A DNA stretch of 64,000 nt from Acridotheres tristis (Eukaryota; Chordata; Aves; Passeriformes; Sturnidae), in contig CM072895.1 of NCBI GenBank assembly GCA_037013685.1, forward strand, positions 7,910,463-7,974,462. Direction: 5' to 3'. Numbering within the stretch: the stretch's first letter is position 1; each line of letters begins with the position of its first letter. Positions 12,042 through 24,300 of the stretch are shown in pieces. The translations under genes and the position numbers were made by a program. The notes under the pieces were generated by a model, which searched no databases, was not told where the DNA came from, and was given only the letters and a program-made list of their open reading frames with translations.

Positions 12042-12258
12042 GCAAAGAATCCCCTCCAAAAACGTGTACTACTACCGCTGCCCAGACCACAGGAAGAACT
12101 ATGTCATGTCCTTTGCTTTTTGCTTCGACAGAGAGGACGACACTTACCAGTTTGCCTACTGCTACCCCTACACCTACACTCGCCTTCAGCACTACGTGGA
12201 CAACCTCCAGAGGAGGAACATGGACTACTTCTGCAGGGAACTGCTGGGGCTCAGCGTG
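12042..12258 (+). CDS. AGBL4: Internal exon of AGBL4 (cytosolic carboxypeptidase 6, CCP6)
   Basis: The product is a cytosolic M14-family zinc carboxypeptidase that removes glutamate side chains from polyglutamylated proteins such as tubulin. The segment gives 72 full codons with no stop; motifs include NVYYYRCPDHRKNY, FCFDRED and FAYCYPYTYTRLQHY. These match, from memory, human CCP6 just before the catalytic domain, within the N-terminal beta-rich domain of CCP enzymes. The zinc-binding HxxE motif is expected in the next exon and is not in this window. The first base (g) completes a split codon, consistent with the W that precedes QR in human CCP6. The exon therefore enters after two codon bases and ends on a codon boundary after LSV. 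A pyrimidine-rich tract and AG precede it; GTAAGT follows. Several residues differ from remembered human CCP6 (IPSK for LPPK, CREL for FREQ), as expected for a distant vertebrate. AGTPBP1 and AGBL1 are less likely because the match to CCP6 is nearly collinear. Confidence -1.
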
Positions 12259-12264
12259 GTAAGT
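12256..12264 (+). promoter_or_regulatory. AGBL4: 5' splice site (donor) of the AGBL4 exon
   Basis: The exon ends GTG and the intron opens GTAAGT, a near-consensus U1 site. Read-through past it gives residues unlike CCP6, in which QQRQLD should follow SV, so splicing here is well supported. Confidence -1.
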
Positions 12265-15200
12265 ACCAGGCATGCTTGCCAGCAGGATTCATTATGGATG
12301 TCAACCCTTAAATGCTCCCAGAGCATCATTCATCATCCTTGCTAAAGTGCCCACAAACACATATTTGTTTTCTTGCTATCAATGACACAGGAGGAAGTGT
12401 ATTTGCATGGTGAAATATAGACAAATGCTAATTTAATTTCACATAAAATATTTCCTTTGCGATAGCCAAGGCAATGCTAGATTCCTATGTAGGATCAGTT
12501 CACCTCCAAAGACATTAAAAGATGAAACTGAAACAGCTTTATTGAAGAAATGTGGTTTTTAGAGTACTCTGACCATTTGTCTTTCTGGAAGAGCTTTTCT
12601 GTTCAGAAAGAAATATGGGGTTTTGAACCCAGAAGATAACTTTTCTTGATAAAATAATGCAAAACATTCACAAACTAGCTATTTTATTTTCTCTTAAAAA
12701 TTCGTGCTTTGGTGATTTGCAATTAGAAAGGATTTAGTGGTCTCTGTACTGATCCTAATGGCCACATAAAATGAAGTGTCATAGTTCTTCTGGAGCAGGA
12801 AGGAGGGTTAATGGTAAGGCTGAACTTCTGCTCACTTTGCTATAATCTTCCTCTGAAATGTTGCCTGTCCAGGGGATTTGGCAAGCATGACTCAGCCACT
12901 CCCATGTCAACTCAGAAATCATCAGATTAAAAAATAATAGCTCAAATCTCTTTTAAAAAAACGTTTTCTTTCTCAGACTTTATAATGCACTTGTACCACA
13001 CTCTTAATCTTTTCTCTGAGATTTGATTTGGTCTAAACTTGTAGTGTGTGTTTCAGAATCAGAAAGCTGTGAAGGCTGCTGATTCCAGCAGCAGGGGCTT
13101 TGAAAAGAAACACAGCATATATTGTGAACATCAAAATGAAATCATATGTATACCCTGCATTGAAACAAATAAAAGGCTTCCATCATTGAAGCAGGCCATT
13201 GAGATTCCTATGGTGGCATAAAACTTGGAGAAAAAAATTAACTTACAGACAAGAGTAAAAACAGAATTAACAAAAGAAGTAATTTTTAACCCTTTTTGTA
13301 GGTTAAGTACAGTTCTTGTTCTAGAGATGACTATTGCATATCCGCGAACTGGCATTAATTATTAATCATTCCAATTAGGGGGACAAACAATTATAAGGGA
13401 AAGGGGTATTAAAAATAGAAAAGTAAAATCTGCAGAGGCTGTGCAGAAAGAGCACTATCATCTTAATGTGTGTAGGGCTTTAATTCTTAATCTTAGAGGA
13501 CAGAGCTGTCAATTCTATAATGAAACTGAATTTGTTTCCTTTCACTCTGAAACTAGTGTATAAACAGTCACATTTGCATATTCATCAAACCTCTGATCTG
13601 ACTGATTAAAACACAGAGATAGAAGGATTTGTCTTTTATCTGCATTTTGACAGACAGAGCTGTACTCTTAAATCTTGTTAACATTGTGTTACCAGTAGTT
13701 GCTAAATATTATTTTTCATATTTCAGCACTAAACAAACAGATGCCACTCAAAATGTGGCAGGAAATGTGCTATGTATAAGTCCTGCTTTTATATCTATAT
13801 GTACACACACAGTATGTTTTGCAGAAATTGATATGGTAACATTTTGCAGCTCACCAAGCTGTATAAAAAAGCTTCTGAATCAGGCTCATGCTGTAATCTT
13901 TGTGAGCAACATTACAATCTCAGAGCATTTCTGGCTTTTCTCCACACACAACTGTCCTAGAACAGCTTGGTAATTTAATGTCTTTGCTGAGCTTGAATAG
14001 ACAATTTCCATAAGTTCTCTGCGAGTTAAATATTTTAACATAGAGCTTTGTTGCTATCATACATCTTTAAATGGTGAAAAACAGGATCCTTCATTCTTCA
14101 CTGCACAGTGCTTCATAAAAGCAGAAGCTGGCTGTACTTTGGAGAATTGCGTGCCATATAGGATAGATTTAGAGCTAAGAAAGCGAGCTCTGTCCCTGCC
14201 CTGGCCCCTTATGTAAGATAAGAGGAATGAGATTGGCATAAAGAGGCCCTTAGAAGCTCTATTCCTGGCCAAGGGACGATACCCCTGGCAGCTCATGGTG
14301 AAAGGGAGTTTAGAGATGCTGTCTGAGGACAAACTCTCCAGTCCTCACGCTGGGCACGGGGCTGAGGAGGGATAACATGGAAGGGGAAGGCTGCAGCACA
14401 TCTGTCCAGCTGCCATGCAGCTGCTGGTCCCCTCGGGTTCATTCCGTGGGAATTTTACAGCCCCCCCTGCTGCAGTCTGTGATTGTGAGGCTGGGGAAGT
14501 GTTTGAAACAATTTCACTTCTGGATTCTGTGGTTTTGGGCTGTGTCTCGTGGAGATGGCAGAATCTCACCACAGATCTTTGGAACTGTTTATTTTTTTTC
14601 TTTGTTGTAGAAAAGTAAAACTCAAGTCACAAGAAGCCATGCCTAAAGGATTACTCCTGAAGGCTTTCTGAGTGCACATTTTGCTGCATATAATGTTTTC
14701 AAGGCAATCTAATTTCTAATCTAATTTCATATCTTCTCTAAAGAAAGTACTCTGCCTCTGTTAACTCCTGAAATACTATCACTAATTCTATGAAAATTGA
14801 AAGTAAAATATCAGTATGGGACATGTAATTGTCATTAGGATGCAGAATGACAAAATGGTACAGAGCCAAATGGCAAAGTTTCTCATTCCCATTTAAATGG
14901 ATAACTTAGCTGCACTATTTCTGACCTTTTAATGTTTATATTCTTTACTTCAGAGAGCTATCCCACATTCTAGATGTGCCAAATGTTCTTGAAAATAGTC
15001 TCTCCTGCAAGTGAGCTGATATGGCCACCCAGGTACCATTTAAACTGCTATTTTCATTCTGCTCTTATTGGCCTTGGGTAACTTCAGATTTTTTTGGTTT
15101 GCCCCAACAGATCAGAAGTTCAAAATCTGTGAGCACTTTTTAAAACTGTGTAATTTAAATTTTTAAAATTTAAAATACTTTTCTGCATATTATTGATGTG

Positions 15201-18200
15201 TCTCTCCTCTCAGCAAATACTATGCAGTATTTCACTGCACAGCGCAGTAAAAATAATTTTTGTCTTTCTGTGAAAATATAAGCACAGGCACATTTTGCAT
15301 TTACAGTACCTATTTTATGATACTTATTCAGTCTCACATGCAATAGCTATGTGTGTAGCATTATAACCAATTTTTCAGAGTTGGCAAAATTTTGGAGTGT
15401 GCTGTCATTTGAAGTTGATAGTTCAAATTGCCTGTGTGTGCATGAAGTGTGTGGACAATTGATGAGACCTGTACGTCCACCAGTATTCCACAGACACACA
15501 TAATAAATTAAATGAGTTTTGGACAGCCTGGCTCAACTCCTACAGCCCGCTTTACAAATTGACACTGGCTGGGCATTATTTTCATTACTCACTCCAAAGA
15601 GAACCAGGATTAATCAGAGCCAGATACTTCCTTTCACTCCATTAGGCAATGGTGCTTCCAAATTACACTTGAGGAGAGTTGTGACTGCACATACAAAACC
15701 ACGAGCCTCAAAGGGACTTGCACAGTACACAGAGACTGGAATATGGAATTCTGTTAAATTAAATATTAAACACACATATTTTAAAACAAGAAGGCAATAT
15801 GTCTAATGTAGGGCTCTGTAAATGAGCCGATCTCTTAAGTCAGATATGGAGCACTGAAAGACACAGACTGGAACAGAGAGTGCTTCCTCCTGACTCCACA
15901 CCACTTTGGGGTGTGCTTTTAATTTACATGAGTTACTCCTGAATCATGCTGGTACCAGAGAGAGCAGAATGATGCCCTAAGACTGTGAAACTGCACACCA
16001 GATGTCACATTGCCGGTTCGTTGATCAAATTTCCTTTATTTACTGACTAAATGACTTCGCACCCTGGTAAAAATACTTGATAGGTTCTACCGTTTTCTAC
16101 TGGTCCATTTTTAACTGCTCAGTTATGAACGTTTTAAAGCATGAAGCAAAGAAAATAGGCAGTTTTTCTAAGGTTAAATTTCCCATTTCTGCATTCAACT
16201 CTAGGTTATGTAATAACAGCTCTGTAAAAGAAAAGTATACTCTTGGTCTTTGAAAAAAAATAGGAGTTACAGGCTTCTGTGTGATGTAAGGTACCTTTGA
16301 AATCCTGTTGGTGTCAGATACTGTATTTTCCAATGGATTTGACTGTAACTAGGTGGAAATGTCATGTAAATGTAATTTGTGGCAATTTACTTGGCCTGAA
16401 AAAGGCCACAGAAATGTGCTTAGGAAAAGTAAATCTCCTTTCTCATTTCTCAGTAGTGTAAAAGCACAGCTATGTATATGTTCAGGACATATTCTCTTTA
16501 GTCACTGGTGTATTTTTTACTCCTATAGTACTGCTGTTCCCAAAACATTCATAATATGCATGTCATCCCAACACTGTATGTGAAATTTTAAATGTTCCTA
16601 CAGCTATTTTCTTAGCTGGATTGGATATCAGCAGAAGTAGATTTGGACCTAAAAATAACACCACCAGCAGTTCTTTCCAAAATAAAATATGATTTATAGC
16701 ATATAATAACACAGTGTGCTACCAGGGAGATTATATAAATACCATGAAAAATTACAGGGGACTATTCTATACCATCAGTTTTGAGGAAAATTTCTTTGTT
16801 ACAACTTAAAGGGAGTTCTGGGAGATAACCTGGCCTGTGGGAATCACAGAGTAGGAAGGATAGGTGAAATGATGTCACTGTTGAATGTTGCCATCTGTCT
16901 GTAGGATATATACAAGGGCTCATGGTAAAACCAAGAAATACTTTGGTTTAAGTTGGCAGCAATATAGAGTTTTTGAAAAAAACAAACTCAATAGCATCAT
17001 CATTAGCAGCTATTATCATGTGAAGTTACTAAATGCATAAGCAGGTTGTTTCTTAAATTACAGAAAGAACACTGTTCGATAAAGTACAATAATTTCTAGA
17101 AAGATTTTCTTTAACTGCTCTTTAACTAGGAGTAAAAAATCTTAAATTGTGAATAAGGATTCAAATCTTAAGTCCATTTTGCAGCTCACATTTTATAACT
17201 ACCATTCTCCATTTAAAAAACTCTTGGAAAAAGCACTTCATCAAAAAAGAAGCACTGAGTGCAAAAAGTCCATTGAGGTAAGAAATCATCTGAAGAAAAA
17301 AAGATGTTATGATCTATTTTATTAAGGAAAAAACTTCCTGAAAGAAATGACAGTAAATGAATTATGTGTGGCAAAGTTAGTCTACGCAAACTGTTTTCAT
17401 GCTCAGGTCCCAAATTTCACCCTTTCATCTTGTATCCACTCAGGGAAACCTTTGGAAAGTCAGTGACCTTTCTGAAGTTTTCACTGGACTTTTTGTAGCT
17501 GTTCAGGTTGGCCTTTTGCTTCATGGCTCTTCCCATTTCCAAGTCAGACTCTTCATCTCACCTTTACTCCACACTTGTCCTTCATCTGGCTTGCCCTTTC
17601 TTTGCCTCAAATCTAACCTTCCCTTTTCTTTCCATTTAGTTTATACTCTCCTAAGATAGCTAGAAGAAAAAAGCTGTGGTATTTGTTTTCTGCTCTTATG
17701 TTACTTATCCTGCTTTGTTCTTTCCTATTCATTCCCCTTATCTCTTTGAGGTGTGAAGGGCAAATCCAAAATAGCTGTGAGGTCTTTTAAATACCAGGAC
17801 TGCACAAGGCAGTCATGTTCTCCTCTGGGCACTCGATATCCCCATCTCAGTGCCATTTCACATGACTTCATATCCTGCTCTAGGACTTGTCTTCCTTGTC
17901 CTTCTGTCTTTTGTGTTTCCTATTTGCTCCATCCCTTAATACATACTCCTGCATTTCCAGAAAAGCTGAAATAACAAGTTACTTGTCCAGTCCTCAACCT
18001 GGAAAGAGAACACTAGTGATCCAGTCAGATGTTCTGAAATGGCTGAACTAACTCCTTTTCTCATGGCAGTGGCAAATTTCAAGTAAAAGGCGTGTTTTAC
18101 TCATTCCTGTCCTCAGCACTTTCTCCTACTTGGTTGAGTGCCACAAAGCTCCATGGGGTAACTTTAATCCCAGTGGGAAACCTACTGGTTTTGTCCACAC

Positions 18201-19047
18201 AGAGTGCAACCTCCAATCTAGGCAGTTGCCTTTAGTTACTGCACCCTAAGCTTATGGGGACATGAAGAATATATTTTTAGTTTCCATTTTCAGTGCTGAC
18301 TAGAATCCTTTTTTTTTAGTTGGTGCTTGGGAAATAACATAGCACAACCAATTAATATAATCTCATAAAAAACCCTCAGTCTGAGGTCCTGTGTGTACAC
18401 CAGCATAAAGCTTTTTCATGTTTTTAAAATTTATTTAGTTGCCCTGCAGGCCATTATGTATTTTGAGGGTATGTAGGGCCCTTAGAACCCTGAGAAAACC
18501 CTAGAATGCCTTCAGCCTTCTTGCACTTCCATTTCCAGAGATTTGTTTTCCCTGCTTTGCAGCACAGCATTAAGCAATAATTACCATGTTGATAGTGATG
18601 CTGAATGTACTTGCACGGAGGGGAAATCGTGCTATGTGGAGCTATTAACTACATTTGCCCCGTAGCACTTCACTGCATTGACTCTGCTGGGATTTTGGCT
18701 GTGTTTGAGTTGGTTTCTGTTTAGATCTCCTGAGTGGTGACTGTGTAATGCATCTGTGGGGCTGGAGCAGTATTTTAATCTGTACTCTTTGACTGAAGAC
18801 CCAGAAGATGGTTAGCCTGGCTCACATTACCTGTAGGGCTAAAACCTTGGGATTGAAGACTTATTTAACAGTTTCAAAGTTTGTTCAGTCCAAAGGATTT
18901 GGATTTATGCCTTTTAATTTAACCACAGAAAGAACTATTTATTGATTTAACTTTATACCAGTTCTAGAATGTAAGTATAATGTATTAAAATCTCTAAATA
19001 CCTCAGGCAAAATCTTGTTCACATAATTTATGTAAACTGAGCATTGT
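12259..19047. other. Intron, no gene seen
   Basis: AT-rich unique-looking sequence. Open frames of up to about 115 codons occur but lack splice-site pairs and resemblance to known proteins. No transposon was recognised. Confidence -1.
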
Positions 19048-19190
19048 GGCTCCGATCCAGCAAAACACTTAAGTGTAGATTTAAACTTAAGCATGTTAAA
19101 TAGACATGGTAAAGTCACTTCAAGTTTAATGTGTGTAAAGATGTCTTTAAGCTCCAGGGTCAAAACAATCAGCACTTAGGCCTGGTGCCC
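19048..19190. repeat. Relic of an ancient amniote palindromic repeat
   Basis: The left half carries CTCCGATCCAGCAAAACAC, TTAAG and ACTTAAGCATGTTAAATAG. I know this order from an old interspersed repeat of reptiles and birds in which GATCCAGCAAAGCACTTAAG and TTTAAGCATGTGAGTAGTC are mirrored around a central CATTGAAGTCAATG-like core. Here the mirrored right half is worn down (TTAATGTGTGTAAAG, AGCACTTAGGCC). I do not recall its database name with certainty. Confidence -1.
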
Positions 19191-21082
19191 TAATGTTTTG
19201 TTGTGAACTTGTACTACCACTATAACAACATGACTACAGGCAAAAAATAATAATAAAACCCCCCTTTGTTTGCACTTATCTATAAATATGCTGAATGTCT
19301 CTGTGTAGAGTGAATCCCACCATTGCTCAGCAATCTTTTTTTTTTAGTAGTGTAAGAGTAAGGTGTGCATTTGAGGCCTTCTGCATAAGAGATTTGTGCT
19401 AATCCTGGAGTTCTTTGTCTTTGCCATGCACATGTTCTGTAAGACTTTATCTCTTTTGTCCTTAAGCCTTGAAATCTAAAAGCTGGCTCTAAGAAGACTT
19501 CTGCCTGTATGTCAGAAGGGATTTGGGGAGATATCATATAGAAATGAGAAAATAAAGACATAAGAACATATTTTTGATGCAGATTATAAGATAGTAGAGA
19601 CCAAGGCAGTGTAGCTCAGGTGGCCCCAGCTGGCTGAGTGCATCTTTACTGTTGACCCAAGTATTTGAAGATACATCCTTGAAGAGAGGAAGGCTCATGA
19701 AAACATAATACATGTAAGGAAGCACAGCTGAGAGATATTTTGTGTAGCCTATGATCTGTTGCTGATTTCAGTGTGATTTTAATGACCCTTACTTTTCTGC
19801 ACTGTTAGCAAAGCATTTTTGAATCAAAGCATAGTGCAATGATGAAGCACATCAAACTTACATGTAAATGAGGCCAGTGCCATCCTTATTTTAAGACATC
19901 ATGTTGCATTCAAACATATTTTATTTTAGAAGATTATGAAATTCCTGGAAAAGACAAAAAAGAGTGTTTTCATAGAAAAAGCCTGCTGCTGTTGAAGTGC
20001 TGCTATTATCTACAAATACTGAAAGCAATATTTATCTTTGTTTTGAAGACAAAATGACATACAAATAACACGAGGAGACAGGAGCTGTAAAGCAGTAGGT
20101 ACTTAATTGAAAACAGTTTTTGTTTTACTTCTTAGGAAATATAAGATACAGCTTAAAGCCTTTTTAATACTCTTTAAAAGAGATCTTACATGGCAACCAG
20201 TCATATTGGTACATGAAAAGAACTGCAGTCTCTGATAAAGATCCTCTTTTTCATGTTTTCAAACAGCAGCTGAGCACCATACTGTGGCAGCAGAGAACAA
20301 TCTGAGAAAATGAACACGGATTGAAAAGGCCCCAGTTACATGACATTTCCAGTGGAAAAAAAAAACAAACCAACCAGCCTTAGGCCCACAGTCAAATATT
20401 TTCACTCAGAATTCCCTAGAATTGTGGACATACCTTTCTACAGAAAGTGTGTTTTTTCTGAACAACCTTTTTTGATGTTCTAATAAATGTGCAACATGGA
20501 GGAAGACAAAGGAGAGATATCATCCATTTCAGGAGTTTTCATGAGTATGCATGAAAGAAAATTCTGTTTTAGAAATAGTTTTCCTCTCATTTATTTTTAA
20601 TTTCTCATTAATTATATCCAATTTTGCACTTACTCCTAATTAGTTAAAATTTAAGATGACTATTACTTTCTTAAAATATGGCAACTTCAGGATTTTATAA
20701 TACATACTTTTTCCCTCCACTTAGATTTTCTGCATTATGGTGGTTTACAATAATGCATTAATATCCATAATTCTATTTTTAATCAGCTCCTTAATTCATT
20801 AGTAACAGCTGCATATTGTTAAATATTGTTTGTTTTTCCTCCCCCCCTTTTTTTTTTAAAAAAAATCTAAGTTGCTTAGAATTAAAATATTAACTAGTCT
20901 TTCCATATTTATGAATGCTGCACAGTTCTCAGCATGGAATAAGGGAAAATTTCATGCCTGTCTTTAAAGAAAACCTTTTTTTCTTTTCTTTTTTTTTTTT
21001 TTTCCAACTTTTGCTCTGACAGCCTCCAAAATATTGCATAAATATCAGTGAGTTAAGGTTCATAGCATTCTTCTGACTGCAG
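19191..21082. other. Intron, no gene seen
   Basis: AT-rich; ends in mixed T and C/T runs at about 20846-20862 and 20976-21005. No exon recognised. Confidence -1.
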
Positions 21083-21335
21083 TGTCGTTTCATGGGAAAG
21101 GACACTATTGCAGAAACCCGGACTGCTTGGAAGCAGCCCGTGGAAAGCCTTGGGTGCTCATTTTCAGAGGTCAGCCGTGGCAACCAGGTAATTTAGGAGC
21201 AATTTCGAGCAGGATCGAGTCTTCCAGTCCTTGCCAGGACCCTGGACAGCGCAGCCGGCCGCGCTCCCCGAGCCCGTCCGCACATTCACTTCAAACTGAG
21301 AACACGAACTTATCTATTTCAGAGCTCCCTATACG
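21083..21335 (+). other. CpG-dense patch with a possible exon of unknown transcript
   Basis: About fifteen CpG dinucleotides fall within 250 bases, clustered at 21250-21280, whereas the surrounding intron has very few. The interval 21083-21187 is bounded on the left by a pyrimidine-containing AG (CTGACTGCAG) and on the right by CAG/GTAATT, and it is open in one plus-strand frame. The encoded peptide matches nothing I recognise. It could be a small CpG island or promoter, a noncoding-RNA exon, or a GC-rich insertion; function is unproven. Confidence -1.
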
Positions 21336-24300
21336 CAAAACTGAACCCCAACTTCTGGCATTTACACCCCAAAAATAATGTTAGCGTTTTGGAAACCAGG
21401 CCCTCTGTGTAGCTGCTGAGCTCCTCAAATTGTGGCTGTGGTTTTCAGGAAAAGAGCTAGAAATGGAGTCTGCTATTTTGCACAGTTTATGTGATTCAGG
21501 ACCTCAAGTCTGTTTTTCTTATTTGCCTTCTGAGAATGAAAAATAGCCTGTAATGTGTTATGTCTGATGGGAAATTTATAGGAATGTCAGAGATGACTGA
21601 TTAAGGGCACTTTATAGATTAACAGATGACGACTAAAACAGAGGTTGATGGTACTGTGGTGAAAAAAGAGGAGATATTTTGGCAATACAGTGAGATCCAT
21701 CAAGACTTGTCTGAGACCTAGACATAGATATTAATCCAAACAATGAATATTTCAAAGTCTGAAAGGTACTGTGTAGAACAAGAAGAGCTTTGCTGCTCTA
21801 AACAGGGTGCTCAGCGGCATTGCATTTTCTTTGTCTCCCCTGAGTGGATATAATATAATTTCCTTCTTGACTTAGTCTGTCTTCCTCTCTAAAGCTTAAG
21901 GAAATGGTCCAAATCTTTGGCATGGCCTATGTAATCAAGTTATCACCATAAATTACTTTGCTATCTGCTATGTGGGGATCATCTATCTCTTGTGGGAATT
22001 AATGATGTAGAGGTTCCTAGAGAATTTATAAAAGGTTTTGGGGTGGGTTGTTTCTTGTTTTGGTTCTTCCTTTAAATTGTAGTGGCTTCTTTATGGAGAG
22101 TCCACACAATTTATATCCCTGCTCTCAAGAGAACAAACTGCTCAGAATATGAACTCAGGAAAACAGAATATGTGTTCCAAAGGTGTACTTTTCTGCTGTT
22201 GTAATCACCCTTATGAGATACTGTGGCAGCACGAGATTTCCCTTCAGCTCCAGCTGATTTTGAAATCCTTCAGAGCTTTAGGAATAAAACTGCACATATC
22301 CCCTAGATTTCTTTTATAGAAATAGATAAGGTTTTGTAACAGCAAATAACACTGCAGAGCTGAACAAAATTGTCCTCCTATAAGTGAGACTTGGATGCAC
22401 TCAGACCAAATAAGATTGTAGACTCATGCTACACAGACTCATAGGAAAACAGAGGAAAAGGTATTATATTCCCCATGGTCAAACAGAATTCTTGTCCATC
22501 TTGGCTGAAACTCCCATTAGCCATGGCAACCAAGGAGGGAAATACACAGCAACAGATAACATCTAATTTAATGCTGACAAAGAGGTGGGATGCATTGATC
22601 TGTTAGGAAGAAAACTTCATTCTTTTTCATTCCTATAATTCAGATTTTCTCATTACTGGACACAGATGGCAAAATATAATTTTATTAACTATGACCATTT
22701 GTTTTGTGGTTCATCAATTAAATTGCAGAGATTACCGAGACTGGTTCATGCCAGCCATTAACAGAAACAAGTTAGTAGCTAGAGCTATACTGCAAATGGC
22801 TATAGATGTTGCATACAGCGCTTCAAGATCATTTGTTGCTATGACAATAATGGAGCAGAATGACTGTGGTCTCTGAAATCTCAGATTTTTCATCTTCCCA
22901 GAGAAATACAGGCAAATATGAACTCTTCTTTTAGGAATCTGGACTTCCTTTGTAACTACAGTGAATTTATATATGTTACAATACAATGACTTTATGTCTG
23001 CCACTCTCTCTCTGCTCATTAGAAAGTTAAATCAGGAAAAAAAAGGAAAATCAATGTATTGCAAAGCTCCTGAACAATAACCACTTCCCCTTCTATGTAC
23101 TGCAAACTCAATATGAACCGTCAGGTAGTACCAAGAAGAGTAAACTGATGGTTCCTGCAGCAGGCATCTCCAGAATCTCCTATACCAGCAAACAAATTTT
23201 TGGTAGAAATCAAAGAGAACTGCATGCCAAAACCTTTCCTATTCTCATCTGTCTTTCCTTATTAGATAAGAACTGCACCCGTGTTCATTTTTTAACAAAT
23301 TGGATTCTAGAAATTATTTCCACTCCAGTTTCATGTTCTTACATGTAATGGCACAAATTTCCTGACATGCTCAATCTGAAAACTTGGAAAGAAAGAAGTT
23401 CTCTCCTGCAACTGGGGAACACAGAGTTGCTCCATAATCCCTTTTTAAAAACAACCCAGGGGACTGATCCTTTTTTCTATCTATATAATTTTTGAAATGC
23501 TAGTAATCTCTCTTCCCTTTCATACAGTCACAAATTATTAACTTTACATGCAATAGTGCTGCATCACAACAAGAGGTTTAGAGGTTGGACTGATGGTGAT
23601 GAACATCCCTAAAATACTAATTCACTTCTTTGCTTAACTTCAGAAGCTGCTCCATGTGCTAGAAAGTAGGATAGCCTGTACTCTGTTAGCAGCACACACT
23701 ATATGATTTATTGGAAAACGTCAGAGATCTTCCTTTAACATGAACCCATGTTCAGACCACTGGGCTTTTCTGGGCATTAAATTGCACAGAAATGTACTGG
23801 AAACCACAAAGGTGTTTCAACATATTCTTTCCTGGCTTCAAAAAAAACCCCATAATGATGATAAGGCGAGGATCACAGCTGGCTGTGTAACAGTAATATG
23901 TCGTGATAGAAAACCTCTGGAGCTGATCACACATCATCAGATCTCGCTGGCTGCACTTAGCACTGGTGGCAGATGCATTTCAGCAATGACCATGGATAGA
24001 ATTCCTTACAGCAGCTTCATACCACATTCTGTGTGCTGGGAATACCCATCTGCACCCTGGCTGCAGCCAACACAAGCACAAAGTTTTACACTTTTTGTTC
24101 CAGGGACAGTCCACGTTTAATCTCTCTGGGAGACACCTTCACCCTATCAGAGTTATGTAAACTGATTGTTACTCAAATGATCCCAAATTCCGAAAGCCTG
24201 GAACAGGTCTCCTGTTAATAGCTCACATATAGCCAAGATTGCTTATTTTCAGAAGTCCATTGCATCTCAAAGCATTTCGTGTGGATATATCCTGATTTCA

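Noticed and set aside
16848..16875. GAATCACAGAGTAGGAAGGATAG resembling an antisense CR1 tail
   Set aside because: The following CR1 blocks are not present, so there is no support beyond one word.
22731..22876. Possible exon after AAATTGCAG with an open plus-strand frame (NCRDYRDWFMPAINRN)
   Set aside because: The acceptor has a weak pyrimidine tract, the frame stops within the segment without a donor, and it does not match CCP6.
23566..23610. Short similarity to a CR1 3' end (GAGGTTGGACTGATGG)
   Set aside because: Only about sixteen bases match and the terminal repeat of CR1 is absent; chance is likely.
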